A stretch of 64,000 nucleotides of DNA from contig NZ_SCML01000006.1 in assembly GCF_005503365.1 (NCBI RefSeq), positions 102,891-166,890 of the forward strand. The letters run 5' to 3'. The stretch's first letter is position 1, and every line of letters starts with the position of its first letter. The notes under the pieces are model-generated. The model saw only the letters and a list, made by a program, of their open reading frames with translations. It was not told where the DNA came from and made no database searches. The translations under genes were made by a program, and so were the position numbers. Positions 1 through 10,113 of this stretch are shown in pieces. The DNA comes from Hydrogenophaga sp. 2FB. GTDB taxonomy: Bacteria > Pseudomonadota > Gammaproteobacteria > Burkholderiales > Burkholderiaceae_C.

Positions 1-570
1 GGTGATGCCGAGTTCGCGGTGCAGCTTCTGGATTTCCAGCCGGGTCTGGGCGCGCAGCTTGGCGTCGAGGTTGGAGAGTGGTTCGTCGAACAGGAAGACC
101 TGGGGCTGGCGCACGATGGCGCGGCCCATGGCCACGCGCTGGCGCTGGCCGCCCGAGAGCTCGCGCGGCTTGCGGGCGAGCAAATGGCCCAGCTCCAGGA
201 TGCCGGCGGCCTTGTCCACGCGCTGCTTGATCTCGGCTATCGGCACCTTTTTGATCTTCAAACCGTAGGCCATGTTGTCGAACACGGTCATGTGCGGGTA
301 GAGCGCGTAGTTCTGGAACACCATCGCGATGTCGCGCTCGGCTGGTTCCAGCTGGTTGACCACGCGGTCGCCGATCCAGATCTCGCCGCCGCTGATCTCT
401 TCCAGGCCGGCCACCATGCGCAGCAGGGTGGACTTGCCGCAGCCGGAAGGGCCGACGATGACGATGAACTCGCCGTTGCTGATTCCGGCATTGACGCCGT
501 GGATGACCTGCAGTTCCTGCTTGCCCTTGCCGTACTTCTTGACGACGTTTTTCAGTTGAATAGATGCCAT
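1..570 (-). CDS. ugpC: sn-glycerol-3-phosphate ABC importer ATPase UgpC (partial)
   Basis: Cytoplasmic ATPase of the glycerol-3-phosphate/glycerophosphodiester importer. The 190 visible residues contain a Walker A motif (GPSGCGKST, residues 40-48), the Q-loop near residue 86, the signature LSGGQ (138-142) and Walker B ending in DEP (about 158-164). The C-terminal regulatory/TOBE part runs off the left edge, so only about half of a usual 350-360 aa protein is present. The start at 570 is preceded by a purine-rich AGAGAAG. It is the last visible gene of a ugpB-A-E-C operon, 10 bases after ugpE. The substrate is inferred from the partner genes; the ATPase family itself also serves sugar importers. 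Confidence 0.93.
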   Translation of the reverse strand, partial: MASIQLKNVVKKYGKGKQELQVIHGVNAGISNGEFIVIVGPSGCGKSTLLRMVAGLEEISGGEIWIGDRVVNQLEPAERDIAMVFQNYALYPHMTVFDNMAYGLKIKKVPIAEIKQRVDKAAGILELGHLLARKPRELSGGQRQRVAMGRAIVRQPQVFLFDEPLSNLDAKLRAQTRLEIQKLHRELGIT

Positions 571-580
571 TTTTCTTCTC

Positions 581-1435
581 TTACTTTTCCGTATCGACCA
601 GGCCCTTGACGAACCACTTCTGCATCAGCATTACCACGATGGCCGGCGGCAGCATCGCCAGGATGGCGGTGGCCATCACCACGTTCCACTCGATGTAGAC
701 CTCGCCGAAGATCAGGCGCTTGATCCCCATGACGATGGGGTACATCCTTTCGTCGGTGGTCACCAGCAGGGGCCACAGGTATTGGTTCCAGCCGTAGATG
801 AACTGGATCACGAACAGCGCGGCCATGGACGTCTTGGACAGCGGAAGCAGCACGTCCTTGAAGAACCGCATCGGCCCGGCGCCGTCGACGCGTGCGGCCT
901 CCACCAGCTCGTCAGGTACCGTCATGAAGAATTGCCTGAACAGGAAGGTGGCCGTGGCCGATGCGATCAGCGGAATAGTCAGGCCGGACATGCTGTTGAG
1001 CATGCGCAGGTCCGAGACGACCTGGTACGTCGGCCCGATGCGCACTTCCACCGGCAGCATCAGCGTGACGAAGATCATCCAGAACACGATGTTCTTGAAC
1101 GGAAAGCGGAAATACACGATGGCAAATGCCGACAGCAGCGAGATGGCGATCTTGCCGATGGCGATGATCAACGCGCTGGCCAGGCTGATGCCCATCATGG
1201 GCAGGGCCGGGGCTACGGTGGCGCCGGCCTCGGTCTTCCCGCCGAACAGCGCGAACCGGTAGCTTTCCACGATGTTGCTGCCGGGCAGCAGCGAGATCGG
1301 GTTGCTGCTGAGGATCTGCTCGGCGGTCTGGGTCGAGCCGATGAAGGTGACGTAGATCGGGAAGAACACGACGACCACCCCGAGGATGAGGATCGCGTGC
1401 GAGATGAAATCGAGGATGGGATTGCGCTGGATCAT
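581..1435 (-). CDS. ugpE: Glycerol-3-phosphate ABC transporter permease UgpE
   Basis: 284 aa inner-membrane permease, the same size as Escherichia coli UgpE. It has an N-terminal membrane segment (about 11-30), further hydrophobic spans, and the EAA-type loop that docks the ATPase (EAARVDGAG, followed by a conserved LPL). It should pair with UgpA to form the channel. It is separated from the upstream ugpA stop by a single base, indicating one transcript and translational coupling. Nothing looks damaged. Confidence 0.94.
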   Translation of the reverse strand: MIQRNPILDFISHAILILGVVVVFFPIYVTFIGSTQTAEQILSSNPISLLPGSNIVESYRFALFGGKTEAGATVAPALPMMGISLASALIIAIGKIAISLLSAFAIVYFRFPFKNIVFWMIFVTLMLPVEVRIGPTYQVVSDLRMLNSMSGLTIPLIASATATFLFRQFFMTVPDELVEAARVDGAGPMRFFKDVLLPLSKTSMAALFVIQFIYGWNQYLWPLLVTTDERMYPIVMGIKRLIFGEVYIEWNVVMATAILAMLPPAIVVMLMQKWFVKGLVDTEK

Positions 1436-1436
1436 T

Positions 1437-2318
1437 TCAGTAGTGCACTTTTTTCTCGACGAACTTGAACTGGATCACCGTGAGCGCGACGACGATCACC
1501 ATCAACACCACCGACTGCGCGGCCGAGCCGTTGATGTCCAGCGCCTTGAACCCGTCGTAGTAGACCTTGTAGACCAGGATCGATGTGTCCTTGCCCGGAC
1601 CGCCGTTGGTGGCGGCGTCGACGATGGCGAAGGTCTCAAAGAACGCGTGCACGACGTTGATGACCAGCAGGAAGAACGTGGTGGGCGACAGCAGCGGGAA
1701 CACGATGCTCCAGAAGCGTTTCCAGGGCGACGCGCCGTCGATGGTGGCGGCCTCGATCAGCGAATGGGGAATCGACTGCAGGCCGGCAAGGAAGAACAGG
1801 AAGTTGTAGGAGATGTACTTCCAGATGGACGCCATGACGATCAGCGCCATGGCGTGGTTGCCATTGAGCAGGTGGTTCCATTCGAAACCCATCTCGATCA
1901 AGGCATACCGGATCACGCCGTAGGGCGAGGCGAACATCATCAGCCACAACACGCCGGCCACCACGGGCGCGACCGCGTAGGGCCAGATGAGCAGCGTCTT
2001 GTAGATGCCCGCCGCGCGCACGACACGGTTGGCCATGACTGCCAGCAGCAGCGCCAGCGACAGCCCGCCGACGGCGACCAGCGCGGAGAAGATCGCCGTG
2101 ACGCGGAACGAGTCCAGGTAGGCCGGATCGGAGAACAGGCGGCGGAAGTTGTCCAGGCCGACGAATTCGCGGGTGGCGCCAAAGGCGTCTTCCAGCAGCA
2201 CGCTCTGGTACAGCGCCTGGCCGGCAGGCCAGAAGAAGAACACCAGGATGATCGCCATCTGCGGCGCGATCAGCACCCAGGGCAGCCAGGCGGATTTGAA
2301 GAGAACTCGTTTTTCCAT
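1437..2318 (-). CDS. ugpA: Glycerol-3-phosphate ABC transporter permease UgpA
   Basis: 293 aa inner-membrane permease with a first membrane span around residues 12-34 and an EAA loop (EAATIDGAS) near the middle-to-end, the ATPase contact of binding-protein-dependent permeases. It partners UgpE. Oddly, no Shine-Dalgarno is visible. The bases just before the ATG on the coding strand read CCTCCT, which resembles the anti-Shine-Dalgarno. The 108-base gap to ugpB holds a terminator-like hairpin and a larger inverted repeat, so expression may be set below that of ugpB. Confidence 0.94.
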   Translation of the reverse strand: MEKRVLFKSAWLPWVLIAPQMAIILVFFFWPAGQALYQSVLLEDAFGATREFVGLDNFRRLFSDPAYLDSFRVTAIFSALVAVGGLSLALLLAVMANRVVRAAGIYKTLLIWPYAVAPVVAGVLWLMMFASPYGVIRYALIEMGFEWNHLLNGNHAMALIVMASIWKYISYNFLFFLAGLQSIPHSLIEAATIDGASPWKRFWSIVFPLLSPTTFFLLVINVVHAFFETFAIVDAATNGGPGKDTSILVYKVYYDGFKALDINGSAAQSVVLMVIVVALTVIQFKFVEKKVHY

Positions 2319-2334
2319 AGGAGGCTACAAAAGC

Positions 2335-2375
2335 AATAGCTGCTCACACCAGCACCATGTGGGTCAGCAGCTATT
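2335..2375. repeat. Inverted repeat, REP-like hairpin between ugpB and ugpA
   Basis: Perfect 10-base arms, AATAGCTGCT at 2335-2344 and AGCAGCTATT at 2366-2375, enclose a 21-base loop. The arm resembles short AATAGCTGCT-type palindromic repeats that I recall as frequent between genes in Comamonadaceae. Only this copy was noticed in the window. It lies in the leader of ugpA, directly downstream of the ugpB terminator hairpin. Confidence 0.6.
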
Positions 2376-2380
2376 TTGTC

Positions 2381-2409
2381 AAACGAAAAGCGGCCCTTCA
2401 GAGGGCCGC
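2381..2409 (-). terminator. Terminator/attenuator after ugpB
   Basis: An 8-base-pair GC-rich stem (GCGGCCCT with AGGGCCGC, loop of 4) at 2390-2409 is followed on the minus strand by TTTTCGTTT. It begins 17 bases after the ugpB stop and precedes ugpA. It probably lets the binding protein be made in excess over the membrane subunits, as is common for ABC importer operons. Confidence 0.75.
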
Positions 2410-2426
2410 CGGCCGCTAGGCCTGTC

Positions 2427-3743
2427 TCAGGACTTGTTGGCTTTCTCGAAGCGCTCGAGCTGTTCGTTGCCGCGCTTGACGATGTTGTCCAGCGCCGCCT
2501 TGGGCTCCTTGCTGCCTTGCCACACGCCTTCGAGTTCCTCGTCGATGATGGTGCGGATCTGCACGAAGTTGCCCAGTCGAACGCCGCGCGACTTATCGGT
2601 CGTCTTGCGGATCATCTGGTTGACCGACACATCGGCGCCCGGATTCTGCTTGTAGAAGCCGGATTTTTCGGTCAGATCGAACGAAGCCTTGGTCACGGGC
2701 AGGTAGCCGGTGCGCTGGTGGCTGGCGGCCGCTACTTCGGGCTTGGACAGGTAGTTCAGGAAAGCGGCCACGGCCTTGTATTCCTCGGGCTTCTTGCCGG
2801 CCATCACCCACACGCTGGCGCCGCCGATCACGGTGTTCTGGGGCGCGCCCGGAACGTCGGGGTAGTAGGGCAGCGTGCCGGTGCCGTAGCCGAACTTGCC
2901 GTTGCGCTTGACGCTGCCGGCCAGGGCCGACGAGGCGGTCGCCATGGCGCATTCGCCGGACACAAAGGTGGCGTCAGCCTTGTTCTCGCGGCCCTTGTAG
3001 ACGAACAGACCGCTCTTGGCCATGTTGGCCAGGTTTTCGATGTGGCGCACGTGCAGCGGCGTGTTGATCGCCAAGCGCGTGTCGGTGCCGCCGAAACCGT
3101 TGTTCTTGGTGGAGTACAGCACGTTGTGCCAAGCCGAGAAGGACTCCAGCTGGGTCCAGCTGATCCAGCTGGTGGTGAACGGGCACTTGTGCCCCGAGGC
3201 CTTGAGCTTGGCTGCGGTCAGCGCCACTTCGGGCCAGGTGGTCGGTGGCTTCTCCGGGTCCAGGCCGGCGGCCTTGAACGCGTCCTTGTTGTAGTGGAAG
3301 ACGGGCGTGGAGCTGTTGAACGGATAGCTCAGCATCTGGCCGTTGGGGGCCGTGTAGTAACCCGACACGGCCGGCACGTAGACGCTGGGGTCGAATTTCA
3401 GGCCGGCGTCGGTCATGACCTTGGCGACCGGAATGGTGGCGCCCTTGGCGGCCATCATGGTGGCCGTGCCCACTTCGAACACCTGGATCATGTGCGGCGC
3501 GTTGCCGGCGCGGTAGGCAGCGATGCCGGCCGTCATGGACTCGGCGTAGCTGCCCTTGAAGGTCGGGGTGACCTTGTAGTCCTTCTGGCTGGCATTGAAG
3601 TCCTTGGCCAGGTCATTGACCCACTCGCCGAGGGCGCCGCCCATGGAATGCCACCATTGGACTTCTGTCTGGGCATGGGCCGGGCCGCTCATCAAGACGG
3701 CGAACGCCAGGGCGCTGGCCAGAGGAAGTAAACGCTTGTGCAT
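2427..3743 (-). CDS. ugpB: Periplasmic glycerol-3-phosphate-binding protein UgpB
   Basis: 438 aa solute-binding protein of the extracellular type 1 family. A typical Sec signal peptide occupies residues 1-24 (MHKRLLPLAS... ending AHA), and the mature protein starts with TEVQWWHSMGG, close to known UgpB N-termini. It captures glycerol-3-phosphate in the periplasm for UgpAEC. The start at 3743 was chosen for the signal peptide and family length. The same frame stays open far upstream only because it runs antisense to the next gene. It is the first gene of the operon and is followed by an attenuating hairpin. Confidence 0.95.
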   Translation of the reverse strand: MHKRLLPLASALAFAVLMSGPAHAQTEVQWWHSMGGALGEWVNDLAKDFNASQKDYKVTPTFKGSYAESMTAGIAAYRAGNAPHMIQVFEVGTATMMAAKGATIPVAKVMTDAGLKFDPSVYVPAVSGYYTAPNGQMLSYPFNSSTPVFHYNKDAFKAAGLDPEKPPTTWPEVALTAAKLKASGHKCPFTTSWISWTQLESFSAWHNVLYSTKNNGFGGTDTRLAINTPLHVRHIENLANMAKSGLFVYKGRENKADATFVSGECAMATASSALAGSVKRNGKFGYGTGTLPYYPDVPGAPQNTVIGGASVWVMAGKKPEEYKAVAAFLNYLSKPEVAAASHQRTGYLPVTKASFDLTEKSGFYKQNPGADVSVNQMIRKTTDKSRGVRLGNFVQIRTIIDEELEGVWQGSKEPKAALDNIVKRGNEQLERFEKANKS

Positions 3744-3917
3744 GGGTGCTCCTTGTGGGTATTGAAAACAGGCAGCGTAGGGACGGGATATGTCAAAACC
3801 ATTGCACATGTGTTCACGGCATGTGACAACAGGGTTTCCACAGGGGGACGGGGGGTATGTTGCGCTGCGGTACCATTCTGGGATCGCCGCTGTCATGCAG
3901 GCGACTGATCCCCACAA
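3744..3917. promoter_or_regulatory. Divergent intergenic region ugpB / FAD-Fe-S dehydrogenase
   Basis: 174 bases between two divergent starts must hold both promoters. A hexamer CATGTG is directly repeated at 3807-3812 and 3820-3825, and the first copy lies in an 8-base palindrome CACATGTG. On the minus strand a TTGACA occurs at about 3789-3794 but has no well-spaced -10 box. A PhoB-type box, expected from E. coli ugp control, is not convincing here. Confidence 0.4.
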
Positions 3918-6900
3918 ATGAACGCACCCACTCCGCTTTCGCTGCTCGCCACCCCCACCGATGACGCGCCGCGCTTGCGCGAGATTCCCTACAACTACAC
4001 CTCCTTCTCCGACCGCGAAATCGTCCTGCGTCTGCTGGGCGAGCGGGCCTGGAGCCTGCTGGACGACCTGCGCGGGGAACGCCGCACCGGGCGCTCGGCG
4101 CGCATGCTGTACGAGGTGCTGGGCGACATCTGGGTGGTGCAGCGCAACCCCTATCTGCAGGACGACCTGCTCGACAGCCCCAAGCGCCGCCAGCAGCTGG
4201 TGGATGCCTTGCACCACCGCCTGGGCGAGGTGCAGAAGCGCCGCACCCCGAACGACGACGCGCTGCGCGACGGTCTGGTGGAAGAGCTGCTGGTCGCAGC
4301 CCGTGCGGCGGTCGACCAGTTCGCCCGCTCGTTTGAAGACATGGCCGCGCTGCGCCAGCGCGCCACCAAGGCCCTGCGCAAGCTGACCGCCAAGGACAAC
4401 ATCAAGTTCGACGGCCTCTCGCGCGTTTCGCACGTGACCGACGCGACCGACTGGCGCGTCGAGTACCCCTTCGTGGTGCTCACGCCCGACACCGAGACCG
4501 AAATGGCCTTGCTGGTCAGAGGCTGCTTCGAGCTCGGCCTGACCATCATCCCGCGTGGGGGCGGCACCGGCTACACCGGCGGCGCGATCCCGCTGACCTG
4601 GAAGAGCGCGGTGATCAACACCGAAAAGCTCGAGGCCATGACCGAGGTGGAATGGGTGCAGGTGCCCGGGCACGACAAGCCCCTGCCCACCGTCTGGACC
4701 GAAGCCGGTGTGGTGACCCAGCGCGTGGCCGACGCCGCCGAGCGTGCGGGCCACGTATTCGCGGTCGACCCGACCTCGGCCGAAGCCTCGTGCGTGGGCG
4801 GCAACATCGCCATGAACGCCGGCGGCAAGAAAGCCGTGCTCTGGGGCACGGCGCTGGATAACCTGATTTCGTGGCGCATGGTTACGCCGCAGGCCCAGTG
4901 GCTGGAAGTCACGCGCCTGGACCACAACCTGGGCAAGATCCACGACGCCGAGGTGGCCACCTTCGAACTGAAGTACTTCGAGTCCGACGGCAAAACCCCG
5001 GTGCGCACCGAACAGCTCGTGATCCCCGGCAAGACCTTCCGCAAGGAAGGACTGGGCAAGGACGTGACGGACAAGTTCCTGAGCGGCCTGCCCGGCATCC
5101 AGAAGGAAGGCTGTGACGGCCTCATCACCAGCGGCCGCTGGCTGGTGCACCGCATGCCGGACCATGTGCGCACGGTGTGCCTGGAGTTCTTCGGTAACCC
5201 GAAGGATTGCGTGCCGTCCATCGTCGACATCAAGGACTTCATGTTCGCCGAGATGAAGCGCCCCGGCGGCGCCATCCTGGCCGGCCTGGAGCACCTGGAC
5301 GACCGCTACCTCAAGGCCGTGGGCTACGCCACCAAGAGCAAGCGCGGCACCCTGCCCAAGATGGTGCTCGTGGGCGACATCGTGGGCGACGACGCCGACG
5401 CCGTGGCGCGCGCCACCAGCGAAGTCATCCGCCTGGCCAACTCGCGCAGTGGCGAAGGCTTCGTGGCCATCAGCGCCGAAGCACGCAAGAAATTCTGGCT
5501 CGACCGCAAGCGCACCGCGGCCATCAGCAAGCACACCAACGCCTTCAAGATCAACGAAGATGTGGTGATCCCGCTGCCGCGCATGGGCGAGTACACCGAG
5601 GGCATCGAACGCATCAACATCGAGCTCTCGCTGCGCAACAAGATCAAGCTGGCCGACGCGCTGGAGTCGTTCTTCGCCAAGGGCAACCTGCCGCTGGGCA
5701 AGACCGACGACGCCAACGACATTCCTAGCGCGGAACTGCTCGAAGACCGCGTGCAGCAGGCCTTGTCGCTGGTGCGCGAGGTGCGCGCGCAATGGGCCGG
5801 CTGGCTGCGCGACGTCGACACGCTGTTCCCGCAGTTGCAGGACCACCGCCTGCGCGCGAGCTGGAAGGCGCAGATCCGCGCGCCGCTGCAAAACCTCTTC
5901 ACCGGTGCGGCCTTCGGTCCGCTGCTGGCCGAAATCAGCGCCATTCACAAGCGCGTGCTCAAGGGCCGCGTCTGGGTGGCGCTGCACATGCACGCCGGCG
6001 ACGGCAACGTGCACACCAACATCCCGGTCAACAGCGACGACTACGAAATGCTGCAGACCGCCCACGAGGCGGTGGCGCGCATCATGGTGCTGGCGCGCAG
6101 CCTGGACGGCGTGATCTCGGGCGAGCACGGCATCGGCATTACCAAGCTGGAATTCCTGACCGACGAGGAGCTGCAGCCGTTCGCCGACTACAAGCAGCGC
6201 GTCGACCCGGAAGGCCGCTTCAACAAGGGCAAGCTGCTGCGCGAAGGGCCGGCCGGCGACCCCAGCCTGCGCAGCGCCGACCTGACCAACGCCTACACGC
6301 CCAGCTTCGGGCTGATGGGGCACGAGTCGATCATCATGCAGCGCAGCGATATCGGCGACATCGCCGACAGCATCAAGGACTGCCTGCGCTGCGGCAAGTG
6401 CAAGCCGGTGTGCGCCACGCATGTGCCGCGCGCCAACCTGCTGTACTCGCCGCGCAACAAGATCCTGGCGACCTCGTTGCTGGTCGAGGCCTTCCTGTAC
6501 GAAGAGCAGACGCGGCGTGGCATCAGCATCAAGCACTGGGAAGAGTTCGAGGACGTGGCCGACCACTGCACGGTCTGTCACAAGTGCCTGAGCCCGTGCC
6601 CGGTCAAGATCGACTTTGGCGACGTGACCATGAACATGCGCAACCTGTTGCGCAAGATGGGCCAGAAGAGCTTCCGCCCGGGCAATGCCGCGGCCATGTT
6701 CATGCTCAACGCGACCAACCCGGAAACCATCAAGCTGGCCCGCAGCGCGATGGTGGGCGTGGGCTTCAAGGCCCAGCGCCTGGCGCACGATTTCCTCAAG
6801 GGCTTCGCGAAGAAGCAGACCGCCGCGCCGCGCGCCACCGTGGGCACCGCGCCGATCAAGGAACAGGTGATCCACTTCATCAACAAGAAGCTGCCCGGTG

Positions 6901-7796
6901 GTCTGCCCAAGAAAACCGCGCGCGCCTTGCTGGATATCGAAGACAAGGACTACGTGCCGATCATCCGCAACCCGGCCGCGACCAACGCGGAAACCGAGGC
7001 GGTGTTCTATTTCCCGGGCTGCGGCTCGGAGCGCCTGTTCAGCCAGGTCGGCCTGGCCACGCAGGCCATGCTCTGGCATGCCGGCGTGCAGACCGTGTTG
7101 CCACCGGGCTACCTGTGCTGCGGCTACCCGCAGCGCGGCAGCGGCCAGTTCGACAAGGCGGAGAAGATGATCACCGACAACCGGGTGCTCTTCCACCGCG
7201 TGGCCAACACGCTGAACTACCTCGACATCAAGACCGTGGTGGTGAGCTGCGGCACCTGCTACGACCAGCTCCAGGGCTACGAGTTCGACAAGATCTTCCC
7301 CGGCTGCCGCATCATCGACATCCACGAATACCTGCTGGAAAAGGGCATCACGCTGCCAGCCGGGCAGGGTGGTTACCTGTACCACGACCCCTGCCACACG
7401 CCCATGAAGCTGCAAGACCCGATGAAGACGGTCAAGGCGCTGATGGGCGACAAGGTGATGGAGAGCAAGCGCTGCTGCGGTGAATCGGGCACGCTGGGCG
7501 TGACCCGGCCCGACATTTCGACCCAGATCCGTTTCCGCAAGGAAGAGGAAATCCAGAAGGGCGAGGCCGCCCTGCGCGAGTCGGGCGCCGTCGGCGCGAA
7601 CGACAACGTGAAGATCCTCACCTCGTGCCCGAGCTGTCTGCAAGGCCTCAGCCGGTATGGCGACGACCTCAAATCGGGGCTGCTGGAGGCCGACTACATC
7701 GTGGTCGAGATGGCGCGCCAGATCCTCGGCGAAGACTGGATGCCGGACTACGTGGCGAAAGCCAACCAGGGTGGCATCGAGCGCGTGCTGGTCTGA
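3918..7796 (+). CDS. Giant FAD-linked oxidase/Fe-S oxidoreductase (DUF3683, D-lactate/glycolate dehydrogenase type)
   Basis: 1292 aa fusion. An N-terminal DUF3683-like region (about 1-150) is followed by an FAD-binding type 4 domain with [11 protein letters not shown] at about 212-222. A flavin oxidase C-terminal domain carries [12 protein letters not shown] and GEHGIG. Two 4Fe-4S motifs follow (Cys822/825/828/832 and Cys884/887/890/894). Two CCG domains end the protein (one near 1033, CCG at 1186-1188), as in GlpC/LldE. This fits a quinone-linked 2-hydroxy-acid dehydrogenase at the inner membrane feeding electrons to ubiquinone, in line with the ubi genes downstream. The substrate, D-lactate or glycolate, cannot be read from the sequence. 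No membrane span is evident. Confidence 0.85.
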   Translation: MNAPTPLSLLATPTDDAPRLREIPYNYTSFSDREIVLRLLGERAWSLLDDLRGERRTGRSARMLYEVLGDIWVVQRNPYLQDDLLDSPKRRQQLVDALHHRLGEVQKRRTPNDDALRDGLVEELLVAARAAVDQFARSFEDMAALRQRATKALRKLTAKDNIKFDGLSRVSHVTDATDWRVEYPFVVLTPDTETEMALLVRGCFELGLTIIPRGGGTGYTGGAIPLTWKSAVINTEKLEAMTEVEWVQVPGHDKPLPTVWTEAGVVTQRVADAAERAGHVFAVDPTSAEASCVGGNIAMNAGGKKAVLWGTALDNLISWRMVTPQAQWLEVTRLDHNLGKIHDAEVATFELKYFESDGKTPVRTEQLVIPGKTFRKEGLGKDVTDKFLSGLPGIQKEGCDGLITSGRWLVHRMPDHVRTVCLEFFGNPKDCVPSIVDIKDFMFAEMKRPGGAILAGLEHLDDRYLKAVGYATKSKRGTLPKMVLVGDIVGDDADAVARATSEVIRLANSRSGEGFVAISAEARKKFWLDRKRTAAISKHTNAFKINEDVVIPLPRMGEYTEGIERINIELSLRNKIKLADALESFFAKGNLPLGKTDDANDIPSAELLEDRVQQALSLVREVRAQWAGWLRDVDTLFPQLQDHRLRASWKAQIRAPLQNLFTGAAFGPLLAEISAIHKRVLKGRVWVALHMHAGDGNVHTNIPVNSDDYEMLQTAHEAVARIMVLARSLDGVISGEHGIGITKLEFLTDEELQPFADYKQRVDPEGRFNKGKLLREGPAGDPSLRSADLTNAYTPSFGLMGHESIIMQRSDIGDIADSIKDCLRCGKCKPVCATHVPRANLLYSPRNKILATSLLVEAFLYEEQTRRGISIKHWEEFEDVADHCTVCHKCLSPCPVKIDFGDVTMNMRNLLRKMGQKSFRPGNAAAMFMLNATNPETIKLARSAMVGVGFKAQRLAHDFLKGFAKKQTAAPRATVGTAPIKEQVIHFINKKLPGGLPKKTARALLDIEDKDYVPIIRNPAATNAETEAVFYFPGCGSERLFSQVGLATQAMLWHAGVQTVLPPGYLCCGYPQRGSGQFDKAEKMITDNRVLFHRVANTLNYLDIKTVVVSCGTCYDQLQGYEFDKIFPGCRIIDIHEYLLEKGITLPAGQGGYLYHDPCHTPMKLQDPMKTVKALMGDKVMESKRCCGESGTLGVTRPDISTQIRFRKEEEIQKGEAALRESGAVGANDNVKILTSCPSCLQGLSRYGDDLKSGLLEADYIVVEMARQILGEDWMPDYVAKANQGGIERVLV

Positions 7797-7858
7797 AGGG
7801 CTGAACGAAACATCCCCGCCGCGCGTTGCACCGCGTGGGGAACTGATACGCTCCCTCC

Positions 7859-8272
7859 ATGGCAGGACTTAACAAAGACACCCCCACGCCGCTGTCGATC
7901 ACGCTGCACCAGCAGTCGCGCGTGCTGGAAGTGGGGTTTTCCGACGGCAGCGAGTTCAGGATCCCGTTCGAACTGATGCGGGTCTACTCGCCGTCGGCCG
8001 AAGTCCAGGGCCACGGCAAGGGCCAGGAGGTGCTGCAGACCGGCAAGCGCGGCGTGGACATCGTGGCGCTGGAACCGGTGGGCAACTACGCGGTGCAGCC
8101 CACGTTCTCCGACGGCCACAGCAGCGGTATCTTTTCCTGGGACTACTTGTATTTCCTGGGGTCGAAGCAATCTGAGTTGTGGGCCGACTACGACGCGCGC
8201 CTGAAGGCGGCCGGCGTCGAGCGCGATGCCCCCATGCCGGAAAAGGGCGGTTCCGCCTGCGGCAGCCACTGA
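7859..8272 (+). CDS. DUF971 (gamma-butyrobetaine hydroxylase-like N-terminal domain) protein
   Basis: 137 aa single-domain protein. Conserved features of the family are [27 protein letters not shown] in the first half and [25 protein letters not shown] in the second. It lies 20 bases before ubiE, an arrangement I recall from many betaproteobacteria. The domain is named for a eukaryotic hydroxylase, but stand-alone bacterial copies have no proven reaction; a role in Fe-S or quinone metabolism would be a guess. The family call is good, the function unknown. Confidence 0.85.
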   Translation: MAGLNKDTPTPLSITLHQQSRVLEVGFSDGSEFRIPFELMRVYSPSAEVQGHGKGQEVLQTGKRGVDIVALEPVGNYAVQPTFSDGHSSGIFSWDYLYFLGSKQSELWADYDARLKAAGVERDAPMPEKGGSACGSH

Positions 8273-8292
8273 CGTCAGGACATCATCACACC

Positions 8293-9024
8293 ATGGCCTC
8301 CACCCACTTCGGATTCAAGAACGTCGACGAAAGCGAGAAGGCGCGGCGCGTGCGCGGCGTGTTCGACTCGGTCGCGCCCAAGTACGACGTGATGAACGAC
8401 CTCATGTCGGCCGGCCTGCACCGCATCTGGAAGCGCTACACGCTCACCGTGGCCAACCCGCAGCCGGGCGACCAGGTGCTCGACATCGCGGGCGGCACCG
8501 GTGACCTCTCGCTCGCCTTTGCCCGCAAGGTCGGCCCCAGCGGCCGCGTGGTGCACACCGACATCAACGAAGCCATGCTGCGCGAAGGCCGCACGCGCCT
8601 GCTCGACCTGGGCGTGGTGCTACCCACGATGGTGTGCGACGCCGAGAAGCTGCCCTTCGCAAACGAATCGTTTGATTTTGTGTCCGTGGCGTTTGGTCTG
8701 CGCAACATGACGCACAAGGAACTTGCGCTGGCCGAGATGCATCGGACCCTCAAGCCCGGCGGCAAATTGCTGGTGCTGGAGTTTTCCCGGGTAGCGAAGC
8801 CGCTCGAAAAGGCCTATGACTGGTATTCGTTCAACGTGCTGCCCAAACTGGGCAAGCTGGTGGCCGGCGACGAGGAGAGCTACCGCTACCTCGCCGAATC
8901 CATCCGCATGCATCCAGGGCAGGAAGAACTGAGGCAGATGATGCGCGGGGCCGGCTTCGGCCACGTGGATGTGCACAACCTCAGCGCCGGTGTGGTGGCG
9001 CTGCATGTGGGCATCAAGTGTTGA
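8293..9024 (+). CDS. ubiE: Ubiquinone/menaquinone C-methyltransferase UbiE
   Basis: 243 aa SAM-dependent methyltransferase that C-methylates the demethoxy-benzoquinol intermediate of ubiquinone synthesis (and demethylmenaquinol where present). The start at 8293 gives [16 protein letters not shown], the usual N-terminus. SAM motif I is [10 protein letters not shown] at about 62-71, and the family signatures FGLRNMTH and [11 protein letters not shown] follow. It begins a run of ubiquinone genes (Tim44-like, ubiJ, ubiB). Confidence 0.96.
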   Translation: MASTHFGFKNVDESEKARRVRGVFDSVAPKYDVMNDLMSAGLHRIWKRYTLTVANPQPGDQVLDIAGGTGDLSLAFARKVGPSGRVVHTDINEAMLREGRTRLLDLGVVLPTMVCDAEKLPFANESFDFVSVAFGLRNMTHKELALAEMHRTLKPGGKLLVLEFSRVAKPLEKAYDWYSFNVLPKLGKLVAGDEESYRYLAESIRMHPGQEELRQMMRGAGFGHVDVHNLSAGVVALHVGIKC

Positions 9025-9076
9025 AGTTGAAGTGTGTTTGTTGGGATTGGTTTCAATATCTGAAGGAGGCAATGAG

Positions 9077-10054
9077 ATGAACAAGTTGTGGTCCGTGTTG
9101 CTGGTGTGCGCGATGGCACTGAGCGCCCAGGACGTTTTCGCCAAGCGCATGGGTGGTGGTGGCTCGTTCGGTAAGCAGTCGGGCAATGTGACGCAGCAGC
9201 GCAGCAGCACGCCGCCGACACAGAATGCCACCCCCCAGCAGTCCCCGACCCAGAATGCCGCTGCCCGTCCCGCCACGGCCAATCCGGCTGCTGCCGCGCC
9301 CAAGCGCCCTTGGGGCGCCATGCTGGGTGGCCTGGCCGCTGGCCTTGGCCTGGCCTGGCTGGCCAATGCGATGGGCTTCGGCGAAGGCTTTGCCCAGTTC
9401 CTGATGTTCGCGCTGCTGGCCGTGGTGGTCATGGCCGTGATCGGCATGGTGATGCGCCGACGGACGCCGGCAGCTCCCACGATGGCCTACCAGGGTCAAG
9501 GCGCGGGCCAAAGCCAGTTCAACCCGCTCACCCCCCAGGGTTACAAGGAGCACAACGTCGGCAACGACGCGTCGGCCCGGCCCTGGGAGCGCAGCGGTCC
9601 GGCCGGGCTCGACCACCGCGCGGGTGGCGGCTCGATGATTGGCGCCGCTTTGCAAGGCAGCCAGTCCTGGGGCGTGCCCGAGGGCTTTGATGCCGAGGGT
9701 TTCCTCAAGGCATCCAAAGGCAACTTCGTGAGCCTGCAAGACGCCTGGGACCGTTCCGACATTCCCGCGCTGCGGGCCATGATGACCGACGACATGCTTG
9801 AGCAGATCCGTGGCCAGTTGGCCGAGCGCGAGCATGCGGGTGGTTCGAACAAGACCGAAGTCGTCATGCTGGAAGCGAAACTGCTCGGCATCGAGGAACT
9901 GCACGACGAGTACATGGCCAGCGTGGAGTTCTCCGGCATGATCCGTGAAGACGTGTCCGCCGGCCCCAACCCGTTCCGCGAGGTCTGGAACATCACCCGA
10001 CCCAAGAACGGTCCGGGTGGCTGGCTGGTCGCGGGCGTGCAGGCGCTGCAGTAA
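9077..10054 (+). CDS. Tim44-like domain membrane protein
   Basis: 325 aa. An N-terminal signal-like segment (about 1-22) precedes a low-complexity Gln/Pro/Ala/Thr-rich linker. Two membrane segments follow (about residues 79-100 and 108-125), and then a C-terminal Tim44-like domain of about 150 residues with FDAEGFLKASKGNFVSLQDA near its start. The start at 9077 follows GAAGGAGG by a few bases. Bacterial Tim44-domain proteins are poorly characterised. Here the gene sits between ubiE and ubiJ, suggesting a membrane-associated accessory role for the ubiquinone biosynthesis complex, but that is only context. Confidence 0.85.
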   Translation: MNKLWSVLLVCAMALSAQDVFAKRMGGGGSFGKQSGNVTQQRSSTPPTQNATPQQSPTQNAAARPATANPAAAAPKRPWGAMLGGLAAGLGLAWLANAMGFGEGFAQFLMFALLAVVVMAVIGMVMRRRTPAAPTMAYQGQGAGQSQFNPLTPQGYKEHNVGNDASARPWERSGPAGLDHRAGGGSMIGAALQGSQSWGVPEGFDAEGFLKASKGNFVSLQDAWDRSDIPALRAMMTDDMLEQIRGQLAEREHAGGSNKTEVVMLEAKLLGIEELHDEYMASVEFSGMIREDVSAGPNPFREVWNITRPKNGPGGWLVAGVQALQ

Positions 10055-10113
10055 CGCCGACACAGGGCGGCCTTGGCGCCGCCCATCGCTTTATCCGTCA
10101 AAATCGGGTGGTC

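Noticed and set aside
3780..3830. Pho box upstream of ugpB
   Set aside because: The direct CATGTG repeats have a 13-base period and do not match the 11-base CTGTCAT pattern well enough.
3744..7643. 1300-codon open frame on the minus strand, continuous with ugpB
   Set aside because: It is antisense to the motif-rich FAD/Fe-S dehydrogenase and its protein is a low-complexity His/Val/Ala/Gly-rich shadow caused by high GC at third positions. The real UgpB starts at its signal peptide at 3743.
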